37,515 nucleotides of DNA from a virus. The stretch covers positions 1-37,515 of IMG/VR virus record IMGVR_UViG_3300043661_000156; one strand, 5' to 3'. This document shows positions 37,283 through 37,515 of the stretch, piece after piece. The position numbers and the translations under genes were made by a program. Below the pieces are notes generated by a model, which was given only the letters and a program-made list of their open reading frames with translations, was not told the DNA's origin and made no database searches. The first letter of the stretch is position 1. Every line of letters begins with the position of its first letter.

Positions 37283-37515
37283 GAGTGAGCCTCGGGACGG
37301 TTGACGGTTTTCCCGTGCTCTTTCGCTGGCCAGATCGTTGGGATGTTTTGGCGGGCAATTCGTTCGAGTTCAGTTTTGTGGACCAGCACGCGGCGACCTT
37401 TGCGAACGGCGCGAAGCATCCCGCGGCCGATTAAAACGTCGAGAGAGGAAACTGAGATTGAGAGCATGTCTGCGGCTTCGGGACGGGTGTAGAGAAGTTT
37501 CGGAGCGAGGTCCAT
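37279..37515 (-). CDS. excisionase-like / HTH_17 MerR-type DNA-binding protein
   Basis: The 78-residue product opens MDLAPKLLYTRPEAADMLSI, then SVSSLDVLIGRGMLRAVRKG, RRVLVHKTELERIARQN, which is the helix-turn-helix plus wing pattern of HTH_17/AlpA/Xis-like proteins. Such proteins direct excision or control early genes. The ATG is at the last base of the window, so either the gene starts there or the true start lies outside. It is distant from the integrase (about 1.6 kb of small genes between), so an excisionase role is plausible but not certain. Confidence 0.8.
   Translation of the reverse strand: MDLAPKLLYTRPEAADMLSISVSSLDVLIGRGMLRAVRKGRRVLVHKTELERIARQNIPTIWPAKEHGKTVNRPEAHS

Noticed and set aside
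1-37515. tRNA genes or insertion sequences
   Set aside because: I looked for cloverleaf-like patterns and transposase motifs and saw none. A small tRNA could still be missed without a covariance search.

Overview
The window is most of a temperate tailed phage or prophage genome, about 37.5 kb and high in GC by eye. Every recognisable gene but one reads on the minus strand, so the genome runs from right (early) to left (late). The virion genes fit a siphovirus: GpA-type terminase, lambda-type portal, fused protease and HK97-type capsid, tail tube, a frameshifted tail chaperone, a 910-residue tape measure, and no contractile sheath or baseplate wedge genes. The host is probably a Gram-negative soil bacterium. 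A cargo gene at 20408-21148 resembles a family of secreted proteins I associate with Acidobacteria, but that host call is inference.

Early region, 37515 to about 28138. It opens with a small excisionase-like HTH protein and a run of small genes that includes a Cro-like HTH protein. A tyrosine integrase (34604-35698) follows, with a perfect 12-bp inverted repeat just after it. Next come many small, often zinc-binding genes joined by 4-base start/stop overlaps. Among them is a protein made mostly of ten 17-residue repeats (31431-32204). One short gene (33660-33893) reads the other way. The end of this region looks like a replication module: a J-domain protein, a VRR-NUC-like nuclease and a winged-helix protein. 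The winged-helix gene contains two 20-bp direct repeats and nearby DnaA-box-like sites, a candidate origin.

Middle region, about 28126 to 21836. It holds small membrane and zinc proteins, a possible virion protein, a ParB-like plus beta-class DNA methyltransferase, and the small and large terminase subunits. Two related homing-endonuclease-like genes are wedged in, one between the terminase subunits and one before the methyltransferase.

Cargo cassette, 20279-21835. Between the large terminase and the connector lie a promoter-like sequence, three tiny coupled genes, a secreted glycine-zipper protein and a terminator-like hairpin. This is the layout of a moron.

Late region, 20278 to 1. The order is gpW-like connector, portal, protease-capsid fusion, capsid-proximal small protein, head-tail connector, tail terminator, tail tube, tail chaperone with a T-TTT-TTT slippery site, tape measure, a DUF3309-like peptide, two paralogous tail proteins, three tail-tip proteins, a DUF2793 fibre-like protein, and lysis genes with a GH19 endolysin. 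I saw no tRNA, rRNA, CRISPR array or insertion sequence, and no full-length CI-type repressor.
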